DNA of 34,564 nucleotides, from contig JAHBWR010000027.1 of the NCBI GenBank assembly GCA_019636875.1, positions 1 to 34,564 on the forward strand, given 5' to 3'. This document shows, one piece after another, positions 9,260-17,413 of the stretch (position 1 is the stretch's first letter; each line of letters opens with the position of its first letter). The translations under genes were made by a program, and so were the position numbers. The stretch comes from Nitrospira sp. (lineage in GTDB: Bacteria; Nitrospirota; Nitrospiria; Nitrospirales; Nitrospiraceae). Under the pieces are notes generated by a model that worked only from the letters and a program-made list of their open reading frames with translations, had not been told where the DNA came from and did no database searches.

Positions 9260-9608
9260 CGATCAGGACCAGGTCCGCCAGCTGATTCGTGAAACCCTGG
9301 AGCAAGCCGGCTATGAGGTCGAAGAAGCTCAGGATGGGAACGAGGGGTTGGAGCGCTACAGAAGGAAGGCGGCCGATCTGGTGATCATGGACATCCTGAT
9401 GCCTGACCAAAATGGGCTCGAAGGCATTATGGTGCTTCGACGGGAATTCCCCGACTCTCGTGTGATTGCCATGACTGGCGGATCAGAAGCGATCGGCTTG
9501 GGCAATGTCTTAGATATCGCGAAGATGCTTGGCGTCAGGCGGACTCTTCAAAAGCCATTCGAACTGAAGGTACTCCTTGATATGGTTGCTTCAGAAATGA
9601 TCGATTAA
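9237..9608 (+). CDS. Single-domain response regulator (CheY-like receiver)
   Basis: The 123-residue protein is a receiver domain and nothing else. Visible residues are the acidic pair in VLVVDDQDQ, phospho-acceptor Asp52 in LVIMDILMPDQNG, Thr80 in IAMTGG and Lys106 in LQKPF. The start is supported by GAGG at 9227-9230, 6 bases before the ATG. It overlaps the preceding DHp-containing gene by 23 bases, so the two are translationally coupled and probably partners. It has no output domain, so it would act by protein contact or as a relay intermediate. With the incomplete kinase upstream, the pair looks like a hybrid kinase split and stripped of its catalytic domain. Confidence 0.9.
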   Translation: MPSVLVVDDQDQVRQLIRETLEQAGYEVEEAQDGNEGLERYRRKAADLVIMDILMPDQNGLEGIMVLRREFPDSRVIAMTGGSEAIGLGNVLDIAKMLGVRRTLQKPFELKVLLDMVASEMID

Positions 9609-9698
9609 CCGACCATCTCCGAGTGTGTCCACTCCCTGTTGACATCGTCCTGAAGCCCCGTCAGACTCCACCACTGGCACACATTCTCTGTCGGGACT

Positions 9699-10124
9699 AT
9701 GAAACTTCTGAATGTCATACTTGGTACTACGGTCGTGACCATCGGATTCTGGTTGATCTGGGGCAGTATTTCGCCGTTCATCGTCCTCGGGTGGGCGTTC
9801 ACCGTCGGACTGTTTCTCTGGGTGATGGCGGAGTCGATCTCGCGAATATGGGCGTGGTCCACGCTCTTGCTCGGCTTAGAAAGCTTGGTCTGGCCGATGG
9901 TGTTGATGGTTCAGCTCAAGGGGACGTTTGACACAGTTCCTGAGTCCGAAATGGGAACGATGCTCTCCGCCGTCGTCCTCGGTCTCTTTTCATCTGTGTT
10001 TTGGATCTCATTTGCGTATGGGTTGTTCAATCGATCTCGAACACCTGATTCGCCACTCTCCAAAGAGCGCTCAACCATGCTGAGCAGGTCACGATCGATG
10101 AAGAAAGCGAAAAAGCCGGCTTAG
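9699..10124 (+). CDS. Small membrane protein of unknown function
   Basis: I do not recognise a family. The 141-residue product has about four hydrophobic helices (residues 4-21, 25-44, 51-72, 87-110) and ends in a hydrophilic, strongly basic tail of about 30 residues rich in Ser, Arg and Lys, presumably cytoplasmic. No catalytic motif or signal-peptide cleavage site is evident. The gene follows the single-domain receiver after about 90 bases. A TTGACA-like hexamer lies in that gap near 9641, but I could not find a convincing matching -10 box. Its stop overlaps the stop of the convergent priA gene by 4 bases. Codon use looks like the neighbours. Confidence 0.72.
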   Translation: MKLLNVILGTTVVTIGFWLIWGSISPFIVLGWAFTVGLFLWVMAESISRIWAWSTLLLGLESLVWPMVLMVQLKGTFDTVPESEMGTMLSAVVLGLFSSVFWISFAYGLFNRSRTPDSPLSKERSTMLSRSRSMKKAKKPA

Positions 10125-12394
10125 CCCTGTCCAGTTTCGACAGGGTCTATGTCGATGTCAAATTTGATCCTCCCTTTGTGGTACTTCCGTTCTAATCTCC
10201 GAACAGATTCATGAACTCGACGACTCAGAGTTCTACGTTCAGTTGCTTTCACCAGCATGCGTTGATGGTGGTGACGAAGCCGTGTACTAATGGCCTGGAC
10301 GGGCCCCAGCACGATCAAGGATTCCTGATCAGATCCAATCTGGCCAAGATCCATGGCCCATTGCTTCGCGGCTTCTTCGACTAGCTCGCGAGTTGTTCCG
10401 GTTACCGAGAGCTCCGCCAGGTGGCACATCGGTGGGTAGTTAAGTAGGCGGCGTGCCTCAAGCTCTTCCTGGTAGAAACGATCGGGGTTTCCCGATAGCA
10501 CAGCCTGGACGGCATGATGGGTGGGAAATCGCGTCTGGATGATGACTCGACCTCCTACCGAGGCTGGGGAGGCCAAGTCTGCAGCATCCATTAGGAGCTG
10601 ATAGGTCCGCTCGGCTGATCGAAAATCGGAAATGTACAACTCGGAATCTGCCTGAAGAATGCCGACCAATCCGTGTGGTGGTAGTGGATCTCGGCGAAAG
10701 AGTGCTTGTGTTCCTATCAGAATATCCCAAGTCCCAGACCTCGCGGATTCCCACAATTGGCGGGCGGCAGCCGATCGACGAAGCGTGTTCCCATCGATCC
10801 GTGCGATCTTGGCCTGTGGAAACAAGCGACGAGTTTCGGCTTCAATCCGTTCCGTACCGTCTCCGATGGGACTCACACGGGATGCCTGGCACACGGGACA
10901 AGAATCAGGCAACCCATCCGAGCTACCACAGTAGCGGCAGGTGAGACGGCTAGCCTCCCGATAATAGGTGAGTGGGACGGCACAGGAGGCACAGCGAGGC
11001 ACCCAGCTACAATCTCCGCACACTAAGGTTCTTGCGTACCCTTTTCTATTCAGAAAAAGTAGTACTTTCGACGACCTCTTCAGGGTTTCCTGGATTGCCG
11101 AGATCAGTTTCGGGTTGAATAGGGTTCGCCCTGACTCCTTGCGGAGGTCAACGAGCTCGATTCTTGGTCGAAGCGTCGCCTGGTGGCGAACGTCGTGATG
11201 CTCGGCGGTGGCGTCGAAGTGTGACTCAAGCGATGGATGCGCCGAGGCCAAGACGAGCAGAGCTCGGTCGCTCTCAGCCCTCATGCCCGCCACCTCCCGG
11301 GCATGATATCGAGGTTCTTGTGGCTCTTTGAGAGCGGTATCCTCCTCCCCTTCGACCCAGATCAGTCCGATCGATTCAAGGGGCGAGAAAATGACAGAGC
11401 GAGTTCCTACGACCACGGATGGAGTCAAAGTCTCATTTTGTTCCAATCGATCCGACTCAAAAGATGCATGTGCGAGGGTAATATGAAGCCCTGTGAGCGT
11501 TGAAAGGAGCTCCTTAAGCCACAGGGCTCTCGCGATCTCGCCGGTTATTACAATGGAGGATCGTTTCAGTGAGTGTGCCTGGTAAATAGCGTCGGCAAGT
11601 CTTCTGATTCGATCCGGCCATGGAGCCTGTAGGATGAGTTTCTGCATATGATTCCCTTGAAGGCACTGGCTGACGCGAGCTCTCCAAGAGGGATCTGAGT
11701 CCGGAAAGTTCGTATGGAGTAGCGTGGTGTCTATCCGTGCTCCGTCACCTGGTTCATTCGACACCGGTGTTATGGGTCGTTCCTGCTCTTTGAGCTTGGG
11801 ATTATCTGGAGACACGCGAGCGAGCCAGGACTTCTTGATGAGGGTATCGAGGACGCGTAGAGTGCTTGCTCGTCGAGTCGGATGCAGAGTCGACGAAAGG
11901 ATTCCCGTCGTTCGACGGGCAATTCGCTGAAGAGTTGGGCGCAGGTCATCGGGGCAACTGCCATTTGCCAATGCGACATGCCCTTGAGGAGTAACCGTGT
12001 ATCGAGCGGGAGAAGTCGGGCGCATTGCGAACAGAGAAGATACGAGTCGAAGACATTGCCCCCAGGGTGCAACGTAGTAAGAAGCAATGTCGCGAGAGAG
12101 TTGGAACAGCTTGGGGGACAGTGACGGATTCCGTCCATCCTGTACGAGAGAAGAGATCTCCCTAAGTGAGGCAGCCCGTATTTCGGCTGGAAGCTCATGT
12201 GTGAGCGAAACAACGGCTCCTTCCAGCATGATACGGCCAAACGGGACGATGACGCGGCTTCCGACGCCAACGGCTTGAGCTAAGGTGGGGGGGACTTGGT
12301 AGGTGAAAGCCCGTTCGATATGACGTGGAACAATGACATCCGCATAGAGCGGATTACTTCGCCTCATGGCGGTCGAGTCTCTCTCAAAAGCCAT
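10121..12394 (-). CDS. priA: PriA primosomal protein N', predicted to lack helicase/ATPase activity
   Basis: PriA recognises stalled forks and loads the replisome for restart. The 757-residue length and layout fit PriA: an N-terminal 3'-DNA-binding domain (YADVIVPRHIERAFTYQVP), a helicase core and a C-terminal domain. The eight zinc-binding cysteines are intact (459, 462, 468, 471, 486, 489, 499, 502), as are GTRSVIFSPL, LLFLNRKGYA and GTERIEAE. The nucleotide motifs are not. The Walker A site (canonical GVTGSGKT) reads QAPWPDRI near residue 256. The DEEH box reads EGEE at 348-351. The arginine-finger motif GRAGR is replaced in DAADLASP at 603-610. It is probably a structural primosome protein without unwinding activity, as is accepted for actinobacterial PriA. 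An internal ATG at residue 10 is an alternative start. Confidence 0.9.
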   Translation of the reverse strand: MAFERDSTAMRRSNPLYADVIVPRHIERAFTYQVPPTLAQAVGVGSRVIVPFGRIMLEGAVVSLTHELPAEIRAASLREISSLVQDGRNPSLSPKLFQLSRDIASYYVAPWGQCLRLVSSLFAMRPTSPARYTVTPQGHVALANGSCPDDLRPTLQRIARRTTGILSSTLHPTRRASTLRVLDTLIKKSWLARVSPDNPKLKEQERPITPVSNEPGDGARIDTTLLHTNFPDSDPSWRARVSQCLQGNHMQKLILQAPWPDRIRRLADAIYQAHSLKRSSIVITGEIARALWLKELLSTLTGLHITLAHASFESDRLEQNETLTPSVVVGTRSVIFSPLESIGLIWVEGEEDTALKEPQEPRYHAREVAGMRAESDRALLVLASAHPSLESHFDATAEHHDVRHQATLRPRIELVDLRKESGRTLFNPKLISAIQETLKRSSKVLLFLNRKGYARTLVCGDCSWVPRCASCAVPLTYYREASRLTCRYCGSSDGLPDSCPVCQASRVSPIGDGTERIEAETRRLFPQAKIARIDGNTLRRSAAARQLWESARSGTWDILIGTQALFRRDPLPPHGLVGILQADSELYISDFRSAERTYQLLMDAADLASPASVGGRVIIQTRFPTHHAVQAVLSGNPDRFYQEELEARRLLNYPPMCHLAELSVTGTTRELVEEAAKQWAMDLGQIGSDQESLIVLGPVQAISTRLRHHHQRMLVKATERRTLSRRVHESVRRLERKYHKGRIKFDIDIDPVETGQG

Positions 12395-12523
12395 TCTGCA
12401 TTCTATCAGTGGGGAACTACGAAGAACATCGGGTATTGCGGCATGCTCACGGAAAGGGTTCGGCTGATGGATCGAGGGAGGGCAGGAACTCCACCCTCGC
12501 AGAGTTCCTGGTTTCGGTCGAAG

Positions 12524-14080
12524 CTAGTCCGCTGGTGTTCCGGTCGCTGGTTGTTGAGGCAGATCTTGCTTATCGGTGTCTGTCGTCGTTGCACCACTCG
12601 GATCAGAGCCGTTGTCTGTACTTGCCCCATCTCTTGCAGAAGTTTGTGAAGAATCACCGAGCGACAGGGTTCCCGAACGAGCGGGATCATCCAAAGCGGC
12701 ATTAGCGGAGGTCTGTTGGTCGTCGCTATCACGTGCATTCAAAGTTGAAAGGTTGCCACCCTGAGATTGCGAGTGAGCGTTTGCATCGGAGGTAGGTGTT
12801 GAAGGATCAGTGGCTGGATTGTACAGGAGAATTTCAACCCGCCGATTTTTCGTACGACCTTCCTCAACCGCATTTGTGGCCACTGGTTTGGTGTCCCCAA
12901 GCCCCACTGCGCTGAGGCGAGACGGCTCCACTCCACCCTTCTCCAGCAGATACCGAAGGACCCCGTTGGCGCGTACCTTGGACAATTCAAAATTGTTGGG
13001 ATACCGGGATTTGAGAGAGGGGCCGATCTCGACGTTATCCGTATGACCTTCGATTCGGATCAGCCGCATATCGTCAGTGTTCTGCAGGTATGCGATCAAC
13101 TGGTCTAGGATCGGGTAATTTTCAGGTTTAATAGCGGCGTCTCCAGAGTCGTAGCGTAGGAACTTGGCCATGTCACCAAGATTGAGACGGCTCTGACCAG
13201 CGTCATCCTGTATTGCCAGCTTGCTGGACACGAGATCAACCGGAGTGACCTCTGTCGCCTGTTGTGCCGTGGACAAATCGTCGTTTGTTGCGACGGCCGA
13301 CAGCATGGGTTTGGAGGATTCAAGGAGCTTGAAGCGATCTCCTTTCATGACCCGGGTCGTGACCCGTAGGACTTTGGCGACAGCGGTGTGTGATTCAGTC
13401 GTCAGCACCTTGAGTTGGCCGATCGTTCGCGGTGGAAGTCCTGCACTCTGACGCTGGATATCGAGAAGATCGCCGGATTTCAAGCCATCTTCCCAGCCTC
13501 GATCCAAGTACACAACATTGGATTGGGCGACGAGCGTCATCGATCGGTCCGCTTGGAGTTCAACGATCATCCCTTCGAGATCGGAAACGTGCTCAACGGG
13601 GTGTGGCTCGATATCTACCGTTGGAGCGATAAACCGCACCACTCGGTCGCCTGGAGAGATCGGTCCATAGCTGATAATGGCCTTCGCTGTGGTCAGGGTA
13701 TGATCGGCGGCCGTGACCTTCACGATGGCCGATCGATTCACAATAAAACCAAGGTATTCTCGAGTGACTGGGTGAAACACCTTCCGAACCCGGCGATAGA
13801 CGGTAAAGAGGTCCCCAACTGCCACGTCAGTTGAGTTGTTCAACTTTAGGTAGAGCGAGTCTTGCTTGCCCAAGAGCATTCGATTACCAGAGGACTGATT
13901 ATCGCCAGTTACCAAGTTCACGGTCCCATCCATTGAGGATGTTTTCTGGATGGAACCGCTGGCGAATGCCAGCGCCCGATCACCCAACCGAACGGATTCG
14001 ACCTCTGAACCCTGGGCTTGTGCCCCATCGAGTGAGACGCTCAGACACAAGAGTGAGACAAGGCATGCCACGGTTTTCAT
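12524..14080 (-). CDS. Exported OmpA-family peptidoglycan-associated protein
   Basis: The 518-residue protein has a Sec signal peptide (residues 1-22, ending AQA before Gln). A middle part (about 60-255) holds two Gly-Asp-centred beta-type segments (VAVGDLFTVYRR; LKSGDLLDIQRQ), reminiscent of FlgT-like or envelope adaptor folds, though not firmly assignable. An OmpA C-terminal domain follows (about 305-420) with IRIEGHTDN, ELSKVRANGVLRYLL, AVGLGDTKP and EGRTKNRRVEI, which binds peptidoglycan. The OmpA part resembles MotB, but the MotB N-terminal transmembrane helix and plug are missing, so it is not a flagellar stator. The last 95 residues are low-complexity, rich in Ser, Thr, Asp and Gln. 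An AAAAGGA site precedes the ATG, and a sigma70-like promoter lies upstream. Confidence 0.85.
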   Translation of the reverse strand: MKTVACLVSLLCLSVSLDGAQAQGSEVESVRLGDRALAFASGSIQKTSSMDGTVNLVTGDNQSSGNRMLLGKQDSLYLKLNNSTDVAVGDLFTVYRRVRKVFHPVTREYLGFIVNRSAIVKVTAADHTLTTAKAIISYGPISPGDRVVRFIAPTVDIEPHPVEHVSDLEGMIVELQADRSMTLVAQSNVVYLDRGWEDGLKSGDLLDIQRQSAGLPPRTIGQLKVLTTESHTAVAKVLRVTTRVMKGDRFKLLESSKPMLSAVATNDDLSTAQQATEVTPVDLVSSKLAIQDDAGQSRLNLGDMAKFLRYDSGDAAIKPENYPILDQLIAYLQNTDDMRLIRIEGHTDNVEIGPSLKSRYPNNFELSKVRANGVLRYLLEKGGVEPSRLSAVGLGDTKPVATNAVEEGRTKNRRVEILLYNPATDPSTPTSDANAHSQSQGGNLSTLNARDSDDQQTSANAALDDPARSGTLSLGDSSQTSARDGASTDNGSDPSGATTTDTDKQDLPQQPATGTPAD

Positions 14081-14114
14081 AGGTCGTTCCTTTTAGGCTA
14101 GAGTCCTTTGGAAA

Positions 14115-14142
14115 ACCATAGCAAAAGGCGCTGCATTGTCAA
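14115..14142 (-). promoter_or_regulatory. Sigma70-type promoter for the OmpA-family gene
   Basis: Reading the minus strand, TTGACA (plus-strand 14137-14142) is followed after 16 bases by TATGGT (14115-14120). This is a perfect -35 and a 4/6 -10. It lies about 35 bases upstream of the ATG at 14080. Confidence 0.6.
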
Positions 14143-14427
14143 GAATTTGAGCGTGATTGATCGAGTTTGACCCACATTTCATCTGAGTGTTACCTTGAGA
14201 GTGGCAAGGGTGCAGGGGCATCCTCCCTCAGAATCTTGTCGGAGTGCTGAAGACGTGAATATACATAAGCACCCAGTCTCTCTGTCCAAGGGATTCAGCG
14301 CAAAGAGGCGAATCGAGACGCAGATCCACCGGCGCCGAACGATTAAGATCTTTTCTCCTCTCCAAATCGAATGGGATGGTGTCCAGCCGTTAGGGACCGA
14401 GCCTTCTCGAATCGATCCAGATATCAA

Positions 14428-14439
14428 GCAGGATCCTGC
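14428..14439. repeat. 12-base perfect palindrome GCAGGATCCTGC
   Basis: A self-complementary 12-mer upstream of nuoA. It could be an operator half of a promoter region, but palindromes this short also occur by chance. No second copy was noticed nearby. Confidence 0.35.
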
Positions 14440-14466
14440 GTCAGCGAGGAGTTGATTCCGTATAAA
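14438..14466 (+). promoter_or_regulatory. Weak candidate promoter for the nuo operon
   Basis: TATAAA at 14461-14466 is a 5/6 match to the -10 box. The hexamer 17 bases upstream (GCGTCA) matches the -35 box only 3/6. It would leave a leader of about 165 bases that includes the 14583-14605 hairpin. The call is tentative. Confidence 0.25.
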
Positions 14467-14582
14467 GCCCTTGACCCTATTGCAACGGCGGCCCACGGCC
14501 TGTCCTTTTCTTGCTAGGGCTTTCGGGTCGACCGTAATTAGGTCCTTTGTTCTCTTGCTATCCCCGAGAGCTGGGCACTAAG

Positions 14583-14605
14583 ATTCCTCAAATCTGTTGA
14601 GGAAT
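14583..14605. promoter_or_regulatory. Perfect inverted repeat upstream of nuoA (operator or leader hairpin)
   Basis: ATTCCTCAA, a 5-base spacer, then TTGAGGAAT: both 9-base arms match perfectly. It ends 32 bases before the nuoA ATG. As DNA it fits a dimeric regulator site. As RNA it would form a 9-bp stem with a 5-base loop. No T-run follows, so it is not a standard terminator. Confidence 0.5.
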
Positions 14606-14637
14606 ACCCTTTCCACGTCAATGCTTTGTGAAAGAAG

Positions 14638-15027
14638 ATGGAGATGGACGGCGCTGAAATTCTCCTCGCGTATTTGACCAAGTTCTTCCCGATTCTTCTG
14701 TTTATTTTTGTGACTTTGATATTTGGAATGGCGACGTTGCTCATCAGTTATTTTGTTCAACCCAGGTACCCGGAGCCAGAAAAATTAACGACTTACGAGT
14801 GTGGGTCTGAGCCATTTTCCGATGCGCGCATGCCATTCCCGGTCCGGTATTATATTTTTGCGATGCTGTTTGTCATTTTTGATATTGAGGTCATCTTTCT
14901 CTACCCGTGGGCGGTTGTTTTTAAGAAGATCGGGATCATTGGGTTAGTCGAGATGCTGATCTTTATTGGCCTTTTCGTTGTGGCATACGTCTATGCCTGG
15001 CGCAAAGGGGCACTGGAGTGGGATTGA
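14638..15027 (+). CDS. nuoA: NADH-quinone oxidoreductase subunit A
   Basis: NuoA is a small membrane subunit at the junction of the peripheral and membrane arms of complex I, near the quinone entry. The 129-residue product has three membrane helices (about 17-38, 72-95, 100-121), the conserved loop YECGSEP (residues 53-59) and [12 protein letters not shown] with acidic residues Asp82 and Glu84 in helix 2. Length is normal for the family. The ATG at 14638 was chosen, and the ATG at 14644 is also possible. It is first of a twelve-gene + strand cassette, with nuoB starting 7 bases after its stop. Confidence 0.95.
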   Translation: MEMDGAEILLAYLTKFFPILLFIFVTLIFGMATLLISYFVQPRYPEPEKLTTYECGSEPFSDARMPFPVRYYIFAMLFVIFDIEVIFLYPWAVVFKKIGIIGLVEMLIFIGLFVVAYVYAWRKGALEWD

Positions 15028-15034
15028 GGGCGCT

Positions 15035-15562
15035 ATGGGACTGATTCAGCTCGGACGACATGAAAAAGATGGGGCTCCGGACGTCATTACAGGGTCGCTG
15101 GAAAAAGCGGTGAACTGGGCGAGAAAGGGCTCCCTCTGGCCTATGACGTTTGGTCTGGCTTGTTGTGCGATTGAAATGATTGCCGCTGTCTCTTCACGGT
15201 ACGATATGGACCGATTTGGGGCGGGCGTGTTCCGCGGTTCCCCCAGGCAGTCTGATTTGATGATTGTGGCCGGTACGGTGTGCCGTCGGATGGCCCCGGT
15301 GATTCGAAAGATCTATGATCAGATGCCGGAACCTAAGTATGTGATTGCAATGGGTTCCTGCGCAACGTCAGGCAATATTTATGACAGTTATCCCGTTGTG
15401 CAGGGAGTGGACCGATTCATTCCCGTGGATATTTATGTGCCTGGCTGCCCTCCGACTCCGGAGGCCCTGTTGGATGGCATTCTCAAACTACAAGAACGCA
15501 TCATGCAGAAGCGTGTGTTTGTAACTCAGCCTGATCAGATCAAGGCGAACTTGAAAGTCTGA
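15035..15562 (+). CDS. nuoB: NADH-quinone oxidoreductase subunit B (cluster N2)
   Basis: NuoB carries the terminal [4Fe-4S] cluster N2, which reduces quinone. The 175-residue product keeps all four ligands: the tandem Cys43-Cys44 in [10 protein letters not shown], Cys109 in [10 protein letters not shown] and Cys138 in VPGCPPTPE. The GSPRQSD and CRRMAPV segments are also typical. The frame opens earlier (ATG at 14966), but that would overlap nuoA and add 23 unconserved residues. GAGGG just upstream of 15035 and family length support the later start. NuoB docks on NuoD and NuoI, both encoded downstream. Confidence 0.96.
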   Translation: MGLIQLGRHEKDGAPDVITGSLEKAVNWARKGSLWPMTFGLACCAIEMIAAVSSRYDMDRFGAGVFRGSPRQSDLMIVAGTVCRRMAPVIRKIYDQMPEPKYVIAMGSCATSGNIYDSYPVVQGVDRFIPVDIYVPGCPPTPEALLDGILKLQERIMQKRVFVTQPDQIKANLKV

Positions 15563-15569
15563 CCATCGC

Positions 15570-16067
15570 ATGCATCCATTACTTGATCGCATTCAGCAAG
15601 CCTTTTCGTCGGGAATTATCGGTTTGACAGAATGGCAAGGCGATGTGGCCGTGACGGTTTCACGGGACAAGCTTCATGAGGTCGCCCAGTTCCTGCGGGA
15701 TGATCCGTGGATGGATTTTGACTACATCGTCCACGTGAGCTCTGTAGATTGGCCGGATGATGAAGAACGATTCGAGGTGGTGTGGGAGTTCTACTCCATT
15801 CGAAAACGTCATCGTATCAGGCTCAAGGCTCGGGTGCCCGAGTCGGATTGCGTGGTTGATTCCTTGACGGATCTGTGGAAAGGGGCCGACTTCATGGAAC
15901 GCGAAGTCTACGACATGATGGGTATCCGATTCCGGAACCATCCAGATCTCCGTCGAATCCTTATGCCAGATGATTATACGGAGGGGTATCCGTTGCGAAA
16001 GGATTTTCCATTGCGTGGCAAGGGTTGGCGAGACACGTTTGAATTTTTGGATGAAATTCCACGGTAG
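15570..16067 (+). CDS. nuoC: NADH-quinone oxidoreductase subunit C
   Basis: NuoC is the 30-kDa-type peripheral subunit that packs against NuoD and NuoB and carries no cofactor. The 165-residue product shows the family signature EREVYDMMGIRFRNHPDLRRIL (starting at residue 110) and the C-terminal GYPLRKDFPLRG. It is a separate gene here, unlike the NuoCD fusion of enteric bacteria. It starts 7 bases after nuoB and is followed after 14 bases by nuoD. Confidence 0.95.
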   Translation: MHPLLDRIQQAFSSGIIGLTEWQGDVAVTVSRDKLHEVAQFLRDDPWMDFDYIVHVSSVDWPDDEERFEVVWEFYSIRKRHRIRLKARVPESDCVVDSLTDLWKGADFMEREVYDMMGIRFRNHPDLRRILMPDDYTEGYPLRKDFPLRGKGWRDTFEFLDEIPR

Positions 16068-16081
16068 GATTCCGAAATTGT

Positions 16082-17326
16082 ATGGCCTTTGAAGACCAAA
16101 GAACCACCGTCTATAAGATCGATCCAGAGCATCCGGAAAGCGAAAGCCTTCCGACGCTTCGCACCGAGGAGCTCTTACTCAATATGGGCCCTCAGCATCC
16201 AAGTACGCATGGTGTGCTGAAAGTGATTCTCGAGTTGGAGGGTGAGCGGCTGGTGAAATCTACTCCGGTGATGGGCTTTCTCCATCGTGGAGTCGAAAAG
16301 CTTGCGGAAGACGGAACCTACCATCAGTTCATCCCACATACGGATCGGCTCGATTATGTCTGCGCAATGTATAACAATTTTGCCTACTGCCGTGCCGTTG
16401 AAAAACTCCTGAATCTGCAGGTGCCGGATCGGGCGGAATATCTCAGAACGATCGTCGCAGAAGTCCAACGCATTATTGGTCACCAATTTTGGCTGGGCGC
16501 CCAGGCGCTTGACATCGGGGCCATGACCGTCTTTTTTTATACGTTTCGGGACCGAGAAATACTGCTTGATTGGTTCAACGAACTGTGCGGCGCTCGCCTG
16601 ACAACCAGTTGGTATCGGATCGGAGGGGTGGAGCGTGACTTGACGCCCGCGTTGATCGACAAGCTTAAGCAGTTCTTAGAGTATTTCCCGGCGAAGATCG
16701 ATGAATATCAGGTGTTTCTTGAGAGGAACCGCATTTGGATCGGGCGGACAAAGGGGGTTGCCGTCATTTCGGCCGAAGACGCGGTTAGTTTTGGGTTGAG
16801 CGGCCCAGTGCTCCGCGGATCAGGGGTAGACTACGACTTGCGCAAATACGAACCCTATAGCGCGTATCCAAAGTGCGAGTTCAGCGTGCCGGTCGGGAAG
16901 AACGGCGATACATATGACCGGTATTGGATACGAGTGATGGAACTCTATGAAAGTGTCAAAATCATCCGGCAATGTCTGGAGCAGATGCAGGATGGACCTA
17001 TCATGGCGGATGCTCCGAGTGTGACGCTCCCTCCGAAAGAGCGGGTCTTCACCAACTTAGAGGCAATGATCCAGCAGTTTAAGCTGTTTTCACAGGGATT
17101 CGATGCGCCACCTGGAGAAATCTACTGCGGGACAGAGGCACACAAGGGTGAGCTGGGGTTTTACATCGTCAGCACGGGAGGTGGAAAGCCATATCGGCTG
17201 AAGATTCGCGCTCCATCGTTCGTGCATATGGGTGCCTTCGACCATATGGCTCGAGGTTATATGATCTCGGATGCTTGCACAATTTTTGGCACCTACGACA
17301 TTGTGATGGGTGAATGTGATCGGTAA
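16082..17326 (+). CDS. nuoD: NADH-quinone oxidoreductase subunit D (quinone-binding)
   Basis: NuoD, related to the large subunit of [NiFe] hydrogenases but without the metal, forms most of the quinone pocket. The 414-residue product contains NMGPQHPSTHGVLK with His43 and DRLDYVCAMYNN with Tyr92. These correspond to the quinone headgroup His/Tyr pair of the Thermus enzyme, with the same 49-residue separation. It ends with the usual MGECDR. An 87-base gap separates it from the NuoG-like gene, exactly where nuoE and nuoF would sit in a classical operon. Neither is present. Confidence 0.96.
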   Translation: MAFEDQRTTVYKIDPEHPESESLPTLRTEELLLNMGPQHPSTHGVLKVILELEGERLVKSTPVMGFLHRGVEKLAEDGTYHQFIPHTDRLDYVCAMYNNFAYCRAVEKLLNLQVPDRAEYLRTIVAEVQRIIGHQFWLGAQALDIGAMTVFFYTFRDREILLDWFNELCGARLTTSWYRIGGVERDLTPALIDKLKQFLEYFPAKIDEYQVFLERNRIWIGRTKGVAVISAEDAVSFGLSGPVLRGSGVDYDLRKYEPYSAYPKCEFSVPVGKNGDTYDRYWIRVMELYESVKIIRQCLEQMQDGPIMADAPSVTLPPKERVFTNLEAMIQQFKLFSQGFDAPPGEIYCGTEAHKGELGFYIVSTGGGKPYRLKIRAPSFVHMGAFDHMARGYMISDACTIFGTYDIVMGECDR

Positions 17327-17413
17327 GGCCTGGGTGGTAGAGTGTGCGGGAGATATGCAGCGTTGATTCAGTAGTATGCAAGAATAAGGAAAGCCGAGAC
17401 AGGGTGTAACACG

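Larger units (their letters stand above)
14143..14637. other. Divergent intergenic region upstream of nuoA
   Basis: This stretch of about 500 bases separates the OmpA-family gene (minus) from nuoA (plus). The short + strand frame at 14195-14455 lacks a ribosome binding site and domain-like composition, so I do not call it. The region holds a 12-base palindrome (14428-14439), a possible -10 TATAAA at 14461-14466 and a perfect 9-base inverted repeat at 14583-14605. No tRNA, riboswitch-like fold or terminator was recognised. It most likely carries the nuo promoter and regulatory sites. Confidence 0.6.

Noticed and set aside
12524..14080. OmpA-family protein as a flagellar stator MotB
   Set aside because: It has a cleavable signal peptide and no N-terminal stator helix or plug, and no motA or flagellar gene is adjacent.
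14195..14455. 86-codon open frame upstream of nuoA
   Set aside because: It has no ribosome binding site, no recognisable motif and biased basic composition. It is more likely non-coding regulatory DNA.
14966..15034. Longer NuoB from the ATG at 14966
   Set aside because: It overlaps nuoA and adds 23 residues not found in the family. A GAGGG precedes the ATG at 15035.
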